DNA of 64,000 nucleotides from Acidobacteriota bacterium (GTDB taxonomy: Bacteria > Acidobacteriota > Vicinamibacteria > Vicinamibacterales > CAVVIG01), in contig JAFDVO010000038.1 of the NCBI GenBank assembly GCA_018268955.1, forward strand, positions 1 through 64,000, written 5' to 3'. Both the position numbers and the translations under genes were made by a program. Below, piece by piece: positions 49,028 to 57,411 of this stretch. The notes under the pieces are model-generated. The model was not told the DNA's origin. It made no database searches and was given only the letters and a program-made list of their open reading frames with translations. How positions within the stretch are numbered: the stretch's first letter is position 1; each line of letters starts with the position of its first letter.

Positions 49028-50020
49028 ATGATGGCGATAGCGATTCGTGAACCGGGCGGACCCGACGTGCTGGTGCCCGTGGAGCGGCCACGTCCGGAGC
49101 CGGGCAGGGGAGAGCTGCTCATCAAGGTCGCGGCGGCCGGCGTCAATCGACCAGACGTGATGCAGCGGCAGGGCCGCTACGCGCCGCCGCCTGGCGTGTC
49201 GGACATCCCTGGCCTGGAAGTCGCCGGGACCGTGGAGGCGGTCGGCCCCGAGGTGTCCGGGTGGTCGGTCGGGGACCGCGTGTGTGCGCTGCTTGCGGGT
49301 GGCGGCTATGCGGAATACTGCGTCGCGCCGGTACCGCAGTGCCTGCCGATCCCGCAGGGGCTGGACTTCACGCACGCAGCCGGCCTGCCCGAGGTGATGT
49401 TGACCGTCTGGACGAACGTCTTCGAGCGTGGACGCCTCGTGGCAGGCGAGTCGATCCTGATCCATGGGGGTTCGAGCGGGATCGGCACCGCGGCAGTGCA
49501 GATCGCCCATGCCCGAGGGGCGCGCGTCTTCGCGACAGCTGGCACCGATGAGAAGTGCCGCGCGTGCGAGGCGCTCGGGGCGGAGCACGCGATCAACTAC
49601 AGGACCTCCGACTTCGTCGCGGAGGTGAAGGCGCTCACGCAGGACCGTGGCGTGGACGTCGTCCTCGACATGGTCGGCGGCGAGTACCTGCAGCGGAACA
49701 TCGACGTGCTGGCCGTCGACGGGCGTCTCGTGCAGATCGCGCAGCTCGGCGGCTATCGGTCCACGATCAACACCATACCGATTCTGCAGAAGCGCCTCAC
49801 GATCACCGGGTCGGTCCTCCGTTCACGGAGCGTCGAGGAGAAAGGGCGCATCGCGGCAGCCGTGCGCGAGCAGGTGTGGCCTCTCATCGAATCAGGCGCC
49901 GTGCGTGTGCCCGTGCACCAGACCTTCCCCCTCACGAATGCGGCCGAGGCGCATCGGGTGCTCGAGTCGAGCACCCACATTGGCAAGCTAATCCTTCAAG
50001 TACAATCCGAAGGAACATGA
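49028..50020 (+). CDS. NAD(P)H-quinone oxidoreductase (zinc-free MDR family), 330 aa
   Basis: Quinone-reductase-type MDR with [21 protein letters not shown], the nucleotide-binding [17 protein letters not shown], and [14 protein letters not shown]. No structural or catalytic zinc Cys. Members reduce quinones or alpha,beta-unsaturated ketones with NADPH. The start is ATG 49028 or 49031 (MM); TACGCT lies 7 nt before 49028. The stop overlaps the FKBP start by 4 nt, indicating an operon. Confidence 0.9.
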   Translation: MMAIAIREPGGPDVLVPVERPRPEPGRGELLIKVAAAGVNRPDVMQRQGRYAPPPGVSDIPGLEVAGTVEAVGPEVSGWSVGDRVCALLAGGGYAEYCVAPVPQCLPIPQGLDFTHAAGLPEVMLTVWTNVFERGRLVAGESILIHGGSSGIGTAAVQIAHARGARVFATAGTDEKCRACEALGAEHAINYRTSDFVAEVKALTQDRGVDVVLDMVGGEYLQRNIDVLAVDGRLVQIAQLGGYRSTINTIPILQKRLTITGSVLRSRSVEEKGRIAAAVREQVWPLIESGAVRVPVHQTFPLTNAAEAHRVLESSTHIGKLILQVQSEGT

Positions 50021-50478
50021 AGAATGCGATCATCCTCGCAACCGTATTCACCGTCCTGCTCTCGTTCGCAGCCTGTGGCGGGAACGACAGCTCGCCTTCT
50101 ACCGCAACAGGAGAAACCGGCGTGAGCAACATCACCACCCTTCAGATCAACGACACCCAGGTCGGTTCCGGCACCGAGGCGACCAACGGCAAGACGGTCA
50201 CGGTGCACTACACCGGCTGGCTCTACAACGCCACGACTGCCGGGAACAAGGGCACGAAGTTCGACAGCTCCGTCGATCGCAACCAGCCGTTCCAGTTCAC
50301 GCTGGGCGTCGGCCAGGTCATCAAGGGCTGGGATCAGGGCGTGCTGGGGATGAAGGTCGGCGGCAAGCGCACCCTCATCATTCCGCCGAGCCTCGGGTAC
50401 GGCAGCCAGGGCGCCGGCGGCGTCATCCCGCCGAACGCGACGCTCGTGTTCGACGTCGAGCTGCTGAACGTCCAGTAG
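50017..50478 (+). CDS. FKBP-type peptidyl-prolyl isomerase lipoprotein, 153 aa
   Basis: A lipobox (SFAAC, Cys about residue 18) gives a membrane-anchored protein. The FKBP domain covers residues of about 45-153, with [44 protein letters not shown], and [13 protein letters not shown]. The active-site Tyr, Asp, Phe and Trp are present. It speeds prolyl isomerisation of secreted proteins. It is coupled to the quinone-oxidoreductase gene by a 4-nt overlap, although a functional link is not evident. Confidence 0.93.
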   Translation: MKNAIILATVFTVLLSFAACGGNDSSPSTATGETGVSNITTLQINDTQVGSGTEATNGKTVTVHYTGWLYNATTAGNKGTKFDSSVDRNQPFQFTLGVGQVIKGWDQGVLGMKVGGKRTLIIPPSLGYGSQGAGGVIPPNATLVFDVELLNVQ

Positions 50479-50483
50479 CAGGC

Positions 50484-50641
50484 GTTCCGAACTCAGAAGT
50501 TGGAAGTCAGAAGTCGGAACTCGGAATCGTCGCTTCCACCTCCGCGCCGCTGGCGCTATTCGACCAATGCCGCTGGCGGGATGGCTCCTGAGAACCGGAA
50601 GTCCGAGCTTCTGAATTCTGAATTCTGAGTTCCCACTTCGG
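50484..50641. repeat. Inverted heptamer pair, AGTCAGA/TTCTGAA family
   Basis: Six units in register from 50484 to 50525 (GTTCCGA, ACTCAGA, AGTTGGA, AGTCAGA and so on). After about 75 nt, six units on the opposite orientation run from 50600 to 50641 (GCTTCTG, AATTCTG twice, AGTTCCC, ACTTCGG). The arms are reverse complements, e.g. AACTCAGAA and TTCTGAGTT. The unit family is the same as at 17987-18042. Located between the FKBP stop and the MFS start. Confidence 0.85.
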
Positions 50642-50648
50642 AACGACT

Positions 50649-51911
50649 GTGCCTTGGCCCCGATCCCTCGTCGCACTCCAGCACCGCAACTTCCGCCTGC
50701 TCTGGATCGGGCTGCTGCTGTCGTTCTCCGGCTCGATGATGCAGAACGCGGCGCTGCTGTGGCACGTCTCGTTGCTCGTCCCCCCGGAACGTAAAGCCAT
50801 CGCGCTCGGGTTCGTCGGCCTCGTACGCGTCGCCCCGGTCGTCGTCTTCTCGATGGTGAGCGGGGTTGTCGCCGACGCGATGGACCGGCGGCGCGTGCTG
50901 TTGATCACGCAGACCGCCGCGGGAGCCGTGGCCCTCGCCCTCGCGGTGCTCGCCTACCGCGGCCTGGCCGCTGTCTGGCCAATCTACGCGCTGTCCGCCG
51001 TCGGTGCGGCCGTGAGCGCCTTCGACCTGCCCGCGCGTCAGGCGCTGGTGCCGACGCTTGTCCCGCGCGAGCACCTGCCGAACGCGATCAACCTGAACTC
51101 GATCCTGTTCCAGACCGCGTCCGTCCTCGGGCCCGCGCTCGCCGGCCTCGTCATCGCCTGGAGCGGTGTGTCAGCGGCGTACTTCTTCAACGCGCTGTCG
51201 TTCGGGTTCGTCATCCTCGCGCTGGTGCTGATGCGCGACGTCCCGAGCCTGCCTCCCTCGGAGAGCGGCCGGAAGGACGACCTCTCCTGGGCTGCCGCCA
51301 TGGAGGGGGTCAGATTCGTCTTCCGCTCCCCGCTCATCCGCTCGACGATGCTGCTGGACTTCTTCGCGACGTTCTTCGCGTCGGCGACGGCGCTCCTGCC
51401 GATCTTCGCGCAAGACATCCTGCATGTCGGCGCGACAGGCTACGGCTGGCTGTTCGCGGCCCCTGCGGTCGGCTCCTTCGTCACAGGCGTGGCCATGGTC
51501 CCGCTCACCGAGCGGATCCGCCGGCGAGGTGCCGCCATCGTCTGGGCGGTCGTGGGGCACGGCGTTGCCACGGTCGTGTTCGGCTTCTCCCGCCACTTCT
51601 GGCTGACGTTCGCCTGTCTCGCCATGGTGGGCGCCACGGACACGGTCAGCACGGTGCTGCGTAACGTCATCCGGCAGCTCGAAACCCCCGATCGCCTGCG
51701 CGGCCGCATGACCGGCATCAACATGGTGTTCTTCATGGGCGGACCGCAGCTCGGTGAGCTCGAGGCGGGTGCGGTGGCCAACTCGTTCGGCGCGCCGTTC
51801 TCGGTGATTTCGGGTGGCATCGGCTGCCTCATCGTCACCGCGTGGATTGCGTGGAAGACGCCACGCCTGCGCGCCTACTCGACCGACGATGTGAGGCCAG
51901 TGGCGGGGTGA
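50649..51911 (+). CDS. MFS transporter (EntS-like), 420 aa
   Basis: Twelve hydrophobic segments. The first loop carries SSMMQNAALLWHVS-like and DAMDRRRVLLITQ MFS signatures, with a second copy in the C-half (RRRGAAIVWAVVG). The ALNFGFV-type segments and the C-terminal tail match the EntS/DUF-type drug or siderophore exporters. Substrate unknown. GTG start, with the heptamer inverted pair directly upstream and no ribosome site. The stop overlaps the phosphoesterase by 4 nt if GTG 51908 is used. Confidence 0.88.
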   Translation: MPWPRSLVALQHRNFRLLWIGLLLSFSGSMMQNAALLWHVSLLVPPERKAIALGFVGLVRVAPVVVFSMVSGVVADAMDRRRVLLITQTAAGAVALALAVLAYRGLAAVWPIYALSAVGAAVSAFDLPARQALVPTLVPREHLPNAINLNSILFQTASVLGPALAGLVIAWSGVSAAYFFNALSFGFVILALVLMRDVPSLPPSESGRKDDLSWAAAMEGVRFVFRSPLIRSTMLLDFFATFFASATALLPIFAQDILHVGATGYGWLFAAPAVGSFVTGVAMVPLTERIRRRGAAIVWAVVGHGVATVVFGFSRHFWLTFACLAMVGATDTVSTVLRNVIRQLETPDRLRGRMTGINMVFFMGGPQLGELEAGAVANSFGAPFSVISGGIGCLIVTAWIAWKTPRLRAYSTDDVRPVAG

Positions 51912-51916
51912 CGAGG

Positions 51917-52393
51917 ATGGCAGCAGTGATCGGGTTGATCGCAGACACACATGGGCAACTGCGGCCGGAGGTGATACAGGCGCTCGCCGGTGTCCACCTG
52001 ATTGTGCACGCCGGCGATGTCGGCCCCGCCGCCGTGCTGGCGGGGCTGTCTGCGATCGCGCCGTGCTTCGCGGTGTCGGGCAACGTCGATGACCGGGATG
52101 ATCCGATGCTCCCCCGGGAGCGGTCGCTCCCTGTGGGAGGTCTCACCCTGCATGTGAGCCACGGTGACGAGCTCGGGAGCCCAAAGCCCGATGCGCTCCT
52201 GGCCCGCTACGACGCCGACATCATCGTCTACGGTCACACGCACCGGGCCCTGGTCCACCGCGGACCCGACGGGCGGCTCGTGGTGAACCCGGGTGCCGCG
52301 GGGCCGCGACGATTCAATCTCGAGCCGAGTGTCGCCATTCTCACCGTGGATGGTCGGCATGCGGACGTGCGCATCGTCCCGTTGCGACCGTAG
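51917..52393 (+). CDS. YfcE/MJ0936-type metallophosphoesterase, 158 aa
   Basis: Complete calcineurin-like core: GLIADTHGQ, VHAGDVGP, SGNVDDRD, VSHGDELG, and VYGHTHRALV with the final His pair. Di-metal binding is expected. Members hydrolyse phosphodiesters of unknown type. An alternative GTG 51908 overlaps the MFS stop; ATG 51917 fits the family start better (MAAVIGLIADTHG). The gene is cytosolic and cotranscribed with the MFS gene. Confidence 0.9.
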   Translation: MAAVIGLIADTHGQLRPEVIQALAGVHLIVHAGDVGPAAVLAGLSAIAPCFAVSGNVDDRDDPMLPRERSLPVGGLTLHVSHGDELGSPKPDALLARYDADIIVYGHTHRALVHRGPDGRLVVNPGAAGPRRFNLEPSVAILTVDGRHADVRIVPLRP

Positions 52394-52426
52394 CGGTCAC
52401 GCTTCAGCGTGACCGACGAAAGCCAC

Positions 52427-52834
52427 TCAGTACCCGATGACCCTCAGGCCGGGAATCCGCGAGAAGTCCTTCACGTTGCGGGTGACGAGCGGGGCATTGT
52501 CGCGCACGGCAGCCGTGGCAATCAGGAGGTCCATCGCCGCCACCGTCCGCTGGCCCGAGGTCGAGGCGGCCAGCAGACGGGCGTAGGTCGTCGCGAATTC
52601 CTGGTCCGGGTACGTGACGAGCAGGCCGGACAGAAGTTCATCCAGCCGCTCGTGCTCCTGCATGGGCTTTCGGTACAGCTCGGCTCCGGCCCGCAGCTCA
52701 CAGACGACATGCACGGACACCGCGAGGATCTCCTCCTCATCGAATGTCTCGATCAGATCGAGCGCTTGTCCTGGCCGCTCATTCGTCAACTCGCGCAGCA
52801 GATCGATCAGAAACGAGCTGTCCAGATGAATCAT
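52427..52834 (-). CDS. vapC: VapC-type PIN domain toxin, 135 aa
   Basis: PIN domain ribonuclease. The first acidic residue is D5 in MIHLDSSFLIDLL, then the ELRAGAELY glutamate, and a third acidic site in VAAMDLLIATAAV plus a fourth D in VTRNVKDFSRI. Such toxins cut tRNA or rRNA. Its ATG overlaps the antitoxin stop by 4 nt, the classic VapBC layout. The acidic residues are complete, so the toxin should be active. Confidence 0.9.
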   Translation of the reverse strand: MIHLDSSFLIDLLRELTNERPGQALDLIETFDEEEILAVSVHVVCELRAGAELYRKPMQEHERLDELLSGLLVTYPDQEFATTYARLLAASTSGQRTVAAMDLLIATAAVRDNAPLVTRNVKDFSRIPGLRVIGY

Positions 52835-53064
52835 CGGGTTGCAGCCCGCGCGGGTTCGCGGCGCCGCGCCTGGACCATCCGGTCCATCTGTTCGAGCGCC
52901 TCGGGCGCCACCCGGATGCGGCGGGCGCGCTCGAGGAACCGTCCGACAGTGGGCTGCGGTCCGAAGTGCTCCTTGATCACGTCCGAGAAGGACTGCCCTT
53001 CGCGTTTGCGACCAGCCAGCAGTGTGTATGCAGCCATATCGATGGTGATCGTTTTGACAGCCAT
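52831..53064 (-). CDS. vapB: VapB-type antitoxin (DUF217-like), 77 aa
   Basis: The N-terminal MAVKTITIDMAAYTLLAGRK resembles RHH or DUF217 antitoxin starts, with a DNA-binding strand. The basic C-terminal part (RARRIRVAPEALEQMDRMV) is expected to clamp the VapC active site. The stop overlaps the VapC start. Immediately upstream, TGCAC-N5-GTGCA (53064-53078) is a palindrome that overlaps the start codon and fits autorepression. Confidence 0.85.
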   Translation of the reverse strand: MAVKTITIDMAAYTLLAGRKREGQSFSDVIKEHFGPQPTVGRFLERARRIRVAPEALEQMDRMVQARRREPARAATR

Positions 53065-53078
53065 GCACTGATCGTGCA
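53064..53078. promoter_or_regulatory. Palindromic operator candidate of vapBC
   Basis: TGCAC-TGATC-GTGCA has perfect 5-bp arms with a 5-nt centre and overlaps the vapB start codon. On the minus strand it also gives CACGAT 6 nt before the ATG, a weak -10 match. Such palindromes are the usual binding site of VapBC complexes. Confidence 0.5.
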
Positions 53079-53141
53079 CTTAGCCTGTACGCGGAGTCAA
53101 GAGCGGGATGACCAGTGGGCGACTGTGCGAGGATTGGCGCC

Positions 53142-54542
53142 ATGCGCCAAGCACTCATCGCTGTCATCTCCGCTCTTGTCCTGCGAGCCGTTCCTGCCGT
53201 CGCGCAGGGCGCCGTCGACCCGACCGCGGCGCTACTGCAGGAGATCATCCGTCTCGACACCAGCAACCCGCCCGGCCATGAAGGGCTGATCGACGAGCTG
53301 CTGGCGAGCAAGCTGAAGCCCCTTGGGTTCGAGGTGACGATCGTTCCCACACCCGAAGCGGGAAAGTCGCACCTGATCGCGAGGCTCAAGGGTGATGGCA
53401 GCAAGCGACCGGTGCTCCTGGCTGCGCACGCGGACGTTGTCGGCGTGGAGCGCGACAAGTGGACCGTCGATCCGTTTGGCGGCGTCATCAAGGACGGCCA
53501 TGTCTACGGGCGCGGGGCCATCGACTTCAAGGGCGGCATGGCCGTGTTCGCACGCGCCGTCATGCAACTCGCCGAGCGGAAGGTTCCGCTCTCGCGGGAC
53601 GTCATCTTCGTCGTCGAAGCCGATGAGGAGGCCGCGCAGTACAACACGTCATGGCTTGCGCAGAGCCACTGGGCCGAGATGGACGCCGAGTTCGCGCTCA
53701 ACGAGGGCGGCTGGATCATCGCGGACGATGCGGGGAAGGTGAGGTACGTGAGCGTGTCCACCGCCGACAAGTCGTCCGTGGGCATCATCGTGAGCGCCAC
53801 CGGCACGTCCACGCATTCATCGATGCCGCGGCCGGACAACGCCATCTTCGCGCTCTCGAAAGCGCTGGCGAAGATTGCCGGCTACGAGTTCCCGGTGCAG
53901 CTCACCGACGCGAACCGGAAGTTCATCGCAGTGCTGGCGCGAACCTCGCCGCAGCCGCTCGCCGGCTATTACCAGGCGCTGCTGGGCGGGGCGGATGCGG
54001 CTGCCCGCGCCGCGGCCGACCGCGAGATCAGCAAGGACCCGCTGATGCACGCGATCATCCGCAACACCATCGCGCCGGTCATCATCAACGGCGGGTTCCG
54101 CAGCAACGTCATCCCGGGATCAGCGGAGGCGACGTTGAACGCGCGCCTGCTCCCGGCGGTCGATCCGAAGGCGGTCGTGGCCGCGCTCCAGAAGCTGGTC
54201 GACGATCCGGCGGTGACCGTGCGGTTGTCGAACCCGAACGCAGGCCCCTCGCGCACGCCGGTCTCGCCAGAAGACAACGAGCTCTATCGCGCGCTCGAGA
54301 AGCACGCGAAGGCGACCTTCGCCGGTGCCGAGGTCACGCCGTACACGTTCCAGGCGGGCACCGACGCTGGCGCGTGGCGCAGCCGGGGCGTGCCGGTCTA
54401 CGGCATCTATCCGTACCCCATTACCGCGGACGAACTCACGCGCATGCACGGCAACGACGAGAAGGTGAGCATCGATTCCCTGCGCAAGGGCACCGAGATG
54501 ATCTTCAACACGCTCGTCGAGGTGGCGGGGAAGGGCAGGTAG
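53142..54542 (+). CDS. Secreted M20/M25/M40 family peptidase, 466 aa
   Basis: Start ATG 53142 (MRQALIAVISALVLRAVPAVAQ) gives a signal peptide. The M20 core has VLLAAHADVV with the first ligand His, YGRGAIDFKGG with the bridging Asp, VVEADEEAAQ with the Glu pair (base and ligand), and a lid domain with THSSMPRPDNAI. A long insertion relative to the shortest members is present in the lid. It hydrolyses peptides or acyl-amino acids outside the cytoplasm. Divergent from vapBC. The stop is directly followed by a nonamer array. Confidence 0.9.
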   Translation: MRQALIAVISALVLRAVPAVAQGAVDPTAALLQEIIRLDTSNPPGHEGLIDELLASKLKPLGFEVTIVPTPEAGKSHLIARLKGDGSKRPVLLAAHADVVGVERDKWTVDPFGGVIKDGHVYGRGAIDFKGGMAVFARAVMQLAERKVPLSRDVIFVVEADEEAAQYNTSWLAQSHWAEMDAEFALNEGGWIIADDAGKVRYVSVSTADKSSVGIIVSATGTSTHSSMPRPDNAIFALSKALAKIAGYEFPVQLTDANRKFIAVLARTSPQPLAGYYQALLGGADAAARAAADREISKDPLMHAIIRNTIAPVIINGGFRSNVIPGSAEATLNARLLPAVDPKAVVAALQKLVDDPAVTVRLSNPNAGPSRTPVSPEDNELYRALEKHAKATFAGAEVTPYTFQAGTDAGAWRSRGVPVYGIYPYPITADELTRMHGNDEKVSIDSLRKGTEMIFNTLVEVAGKGR

Positions 54543-54614
54543 GGCTGGCTGGGCAGGGACGGCAGGTAGGGCAGGTAGGGCAGACATCCAGCCCGCCTTG
54601 CCAGCCCCGCCTGC
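54543..54614. repeat. Inverted nonamer pair, GGCAGGTAG family
   Basis: GGCAGGTAG-type purine-rich units run from 54543 to about 54583, starting directly after the TAG stop of the M20 gene. A pyrimidine-rich reverse-complement arm (GCCCGCCTTGCC, CCCCGCCTGC) runs from about 54588 to 54614. The two arms can form a long imperfect stem. Related arrays: 21056, 61216 and 62174. Confidence 0.62.
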
Positions 54615-54632
54615 TCTCTGTTCGTGCCCCTG

Positions 54633-55469
54633 TCAGTCCCGCCGCTTGTCGTAGTCCCGCTCGGCGTCGACGCGGCGCTTGTTCTCGTCCTCGCTCGTCT
54701 CGCCGATGTGCGTGCTCTCACCGCCTGTTTCGAGACCGATCACGTCCCCGGGCTGCGCGCGTCCGTCGAGGTACGGGCTGTCCTCGGCCTGGCGCACCGT
54801 GGTGCGGTCCGCGTCGGCGACGACACGATCCTGGCGATCGCGGTTGTCGCCACGCACGTCAGCCCGATCCGGGGACGACTCGCGGGCGATCATCTGTTCC
54901 GCCTGCAACTCGCCAAGCGCGCGCCCGACCTTGCCGGACGGATAGTCCTCGGTCGGCACATAGGCGTCGGTTGCAGCCGTTGGTTCCGCGCTGCCCTCGA
55001 AGCCGGTCACGCTGCGGGCCCACCACTCGGGCTGCGTGAACTCGGGCAGTGTCCAGGCGGGCGCGAGTGGGTCGGGACTCATCATGACCGTCGACGCATC
55101 TCTGCACGCGGTGCAGATGCTGTCGTTCATCTGGCGGATCCCGTTTTCGTCGAGGCGCTGGAACTCGTCACGGTCGAAGCCGGGGAACCGGCTGATGCGG
55201 TCCTTGGAGAGGTTGACCACGATCGCATCGCGGTCGTCGTCGATGCGCGCGTGGCCGATCGGGACGAGGAAGTTCTTCGACGTGAACCACCCGCCGGAGT
55301 CGACCACGACGTAGTAGGGGCGCATGGACGTGTTGTCCACGATGAACCCCTCGACGGTTCCGAGCGTTTCCATCTCGTCGTTGCGTACCTTCATCCCGTC
55401 GAAGAACAGCTCGGGCGCCTGCACCCGGTCAGCGTCCACGTACCTCAGCCACGGCAGCGGATGATCCAC
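54633..55469 (-). CDS. PRC-barrel domain protein, 278 aa
   Basis: I place the start at GTG 55469 because a perfect AGGAGGT sits 5 nt upstream; a longer in-frame ATG at 55484 would place that site inside the coding sequence. The first 110 residues form a PRC-barrel (LGTVEGFIVDNTSMRPYYVVVD and IDDDRDAIVVNLS), followed by a Cys pair (ICTAC), a linker, and a long charged, Asp/Arg/Glu-rich tail (DRADVRGDNRDRQD). PRC-barrel proteins are stress- or photosynthesis-related scaffolds or RNA-processing factors. Function unknown here. Convergent with the M20 peptidase. Confidence 0.82.
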   Translation of the reverse strand: MDHPLPWLRYVDADRVQAPELFFDGMKVRNDEMETLGTVEGFIVDNTSMRPYYVVVDSGGWFTSKNFLVPIGHARIDDDRDAIVVNLSKDRISRFPGFDRDEFQRLDENGIRQMNDSICTACRDASTVMMSPDPLAPAWTLPEFTQPEWWARSVTGFEGSAEPTAATDAYVPTEDYPSGKVGRALGELQAEQMIARESSPDRADVRGDNRDRQDRVVADADRTTVRQAEDSPYLDGRAQPGDVIGLETGGESTHIGETSEDENKRRVDAERDYDKRRD

Positions 55470-55539
55470 GTTTACCTCCTGCATTCGAGCGCCCACATGC
55501 GCCCGTCCTCCAGCAGAGCAAGAACGCAGCCGGGTCGCG

Positions 55540-55545
55540 TATCAT
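55540..55545 (+). promoter_or_regulatory. Predicted -10 element of pepF
   Basis: TATCAT (5 of 6 matches) is followed by exactly 6 nt and the ATG at 55552. The same box sequence serves the DUF1295 gene in the light locus. Predicts a leaderless mRNA. Confidence 0.5.
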
Positions 55546-55551
55546 GCCGGG

Positions 55552-57411
55552 ATGGACCTGCTCGCCACGGCCGACACATCGGCTGCCGCCACCCTCCGGG
55601 AACGCAGCGAGATCGACGATCGCTACAAGTGGAACCTGACCAGCATCTTCGCGGACTGGGACGCGTGGAGCGCTGCCTACCAGACGCTCGATGAGCGCAT
55701 CAGCGGTTTCGCGCGGTTGCAGGGGACGCTCGCGCACGGGGGCGACCGGCTGCTGGCGGCACTCCGTCTGCGGGATGAGATTGGGCAACTGTCGTACAAG
55801 GTCTGGTATTTCACCTCCCTGCAGTACGACCAGGACCAGCGCGACAACGGGGTCGACGGCAAACGTCAGCAGGTCCAGATCCTCTTCGCCAAGGCTGCGC
55901 AGGCATCGGCATGGTTCGACCCGGAGTTGCTGGCCATCCCCCTGGCGACCGTTCAGCAGTGGATGGCGTCGGATCCGGACCTCGCCCTGTACCGCTTCGC
56001 CATCGAGGACCTCTACCGTCAGCAGGAGCACGTGCTCGACGAAAAGGGAGAGCACCTGCTCTCGCTCTCGAGCCGGTTCTCGTCGGCGCCGAGGGACGCG
56101 TACTCCGCGCTGTCGACAGCGGACCTGAAGCCGCCGACGATCACCCTGCCGAGCGGGGCGAGTGCGACCCTGACCTACGGCCAGTACCGGGCACTGCTGA
56201 CCTCAAATCGCCACCAGCCGGACCGCGCGGCGGCGTTCCGCGCCTTCCACGAGATCTTCAACGTCAACGCGAACACGTACGCGGCGCTCTACAACGGCGT
56301 CCTGCAGCGCGACTGGTTCTACGCGCAGGCGCGTGGCTACAGGACGATGCTGGAGGCCGCGCTCCATGGCAACAACATCCCGGTGGCCGTCGTCGAGAAC
56401 CTCGTCGAGCAGACGAAGGCGGGCGCCGCACCGGTGCAGCGCTATCACGCGCTGCGGCGCCGCGTACTCGGACTCGAGACGTACCACACGTACGATTCGT
56501 CCATTCCGCTGGTCGATATCGACGAGAACTATCCGTACGACGAGGTGGTCGGGTGGTTGCCAGCGTCGGTGGCACCGCTGGGTGGCGAGTACCAGCGGAT
56601 GCTGCAGGAGATCCTCGACGCCCGGTGCATAGACGTCTACGAGAACCAGGGGAAGCGCAGCGGCGCCTATTCCGCACCGGTGTACGGCTGCCACCCATTC
56701 ATGCTGTTGAACTACAACGACACGCTCGACGCAGCGTTCACGCTCGCGCATGAGATGGGCCACTCGATGCACACGCGCCTGGCGCACGCGCACCAGCCCT
56801 TCGTGTACGCCGGCTACACGATCTTCGTCGCGGAAGTGCCCTCGACGCTGAGCGAGGCGCTGTTCCTGCGGTTCATGCTGGAGCGCACGTCCGACCCGAA
56901 GCAGCGTGTCGTGCTGCTGCAGCACGCCATCGACGGCATCATCGGCACGTTCTACACGCAGGTGATGTTCGCCGACTTCGAGCTGCAGGCGCACCGCCTC
57001 GTCGAGGAGGGGAAGCCGATCACCGCCGAGGTACTCGGGGAGATCTACTTCGGCCTCCTGAAGGCGTACAACGGACGTGCGTTCGACTACGACGAGGAGT
57101 CACGCCTGACGTGGGCGCGGATTCCGCACTTCTTCGGCACGCCGTACTACGTCTACCAGTACGCGACGTGCTACGCCTCGAGCGCGCTGATCCTGCAGGA
57201 CATCCTCAATGCGCCGGAGGCCGAACGGCCCGCCGCCGTCGACCGCTACCTGACGCTCCTGAAGGCAGGCGGCAGCGACCATCCGATGGCGCTGCTGCAG
57301 CGGGCGGGCGTGGACCTGAGCCGCCCCGAAACCGTCGGTGCCGTGGTGCGCCAGCTCGATGCGCTCGTCACGCAGATGGAAGGGGCGATCGAGGAACTGA
57401 ATCTTATGTAG
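55552..57411 (+). CDS. pepF: Oligoendopeptidase F family protein (M3B), 619 aa
   Basis: Full-length M3 metallopeptidase with the zinc site HEMGHSMHTRL at about residues 400-410 and the upstream family region KRSGAYSAPVYG and HPFMLLNYNDTLDAAFTLA. The Glu ligand downstream is in STLSEALFLRF. It cleaves short peptides in the cytosol, probably in peptide recycling. No signal peptide. The stop overlaps the amine oxidase stop by 8 nt in a convergent arrangement. Predicted leaderless. Confidence 0.93.
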   Translation: MDLLATADTSAAATLRERSEIDDRYKWNLTSIFADWDAWSAAYQTLDERISGFARLQGTLAHGGDRLLAALRLRDEIGQLSYKVWYFTSLQYDQDQRDNGVDGKRQQVQILFAKAAQASAWFDPELLAIPLATVQQWMASDPDLALYRFAIEDLYRQQEHVLDEKGEHLLSLSSRFSSAPRDAYSALSTADLKPPTITLPSGASATLTYGQYRALLTSNRHQPDRAAAFRAFHEIFNVNANTYAALYNGVLQRDWFYAQARGYRTMLEAALHGNNIPVAVVENLVEQTKAGAAPVQRYHALRRRVLGLETYHTYDSSIPLVDIDENYPYDEVVGWLPASVAPLGGEYQRMLQEILDARCIDVYENQGKRSGAYSAPVYGCHPFMLLNYNDTLDAAFTLAHEMGHSMHTRLAHAHQPFVYAGYTIFVAEVPSTLSEALFLRFMLERTSDPKQRVVLLQHAIDGIIGTFYTQVMFADFELQAHRLVEEGKPITAEVLGEIYFGLLKAYNGRAFDYDEESRLTWARIPHFFGTPYYVYQYATCYASSALILQDILNAPEAERPAAVDRYLTLLKAGGSDHPMALLQRAGVDLSRPETVGAVVRQLDALVTQMEGAIEELNLM

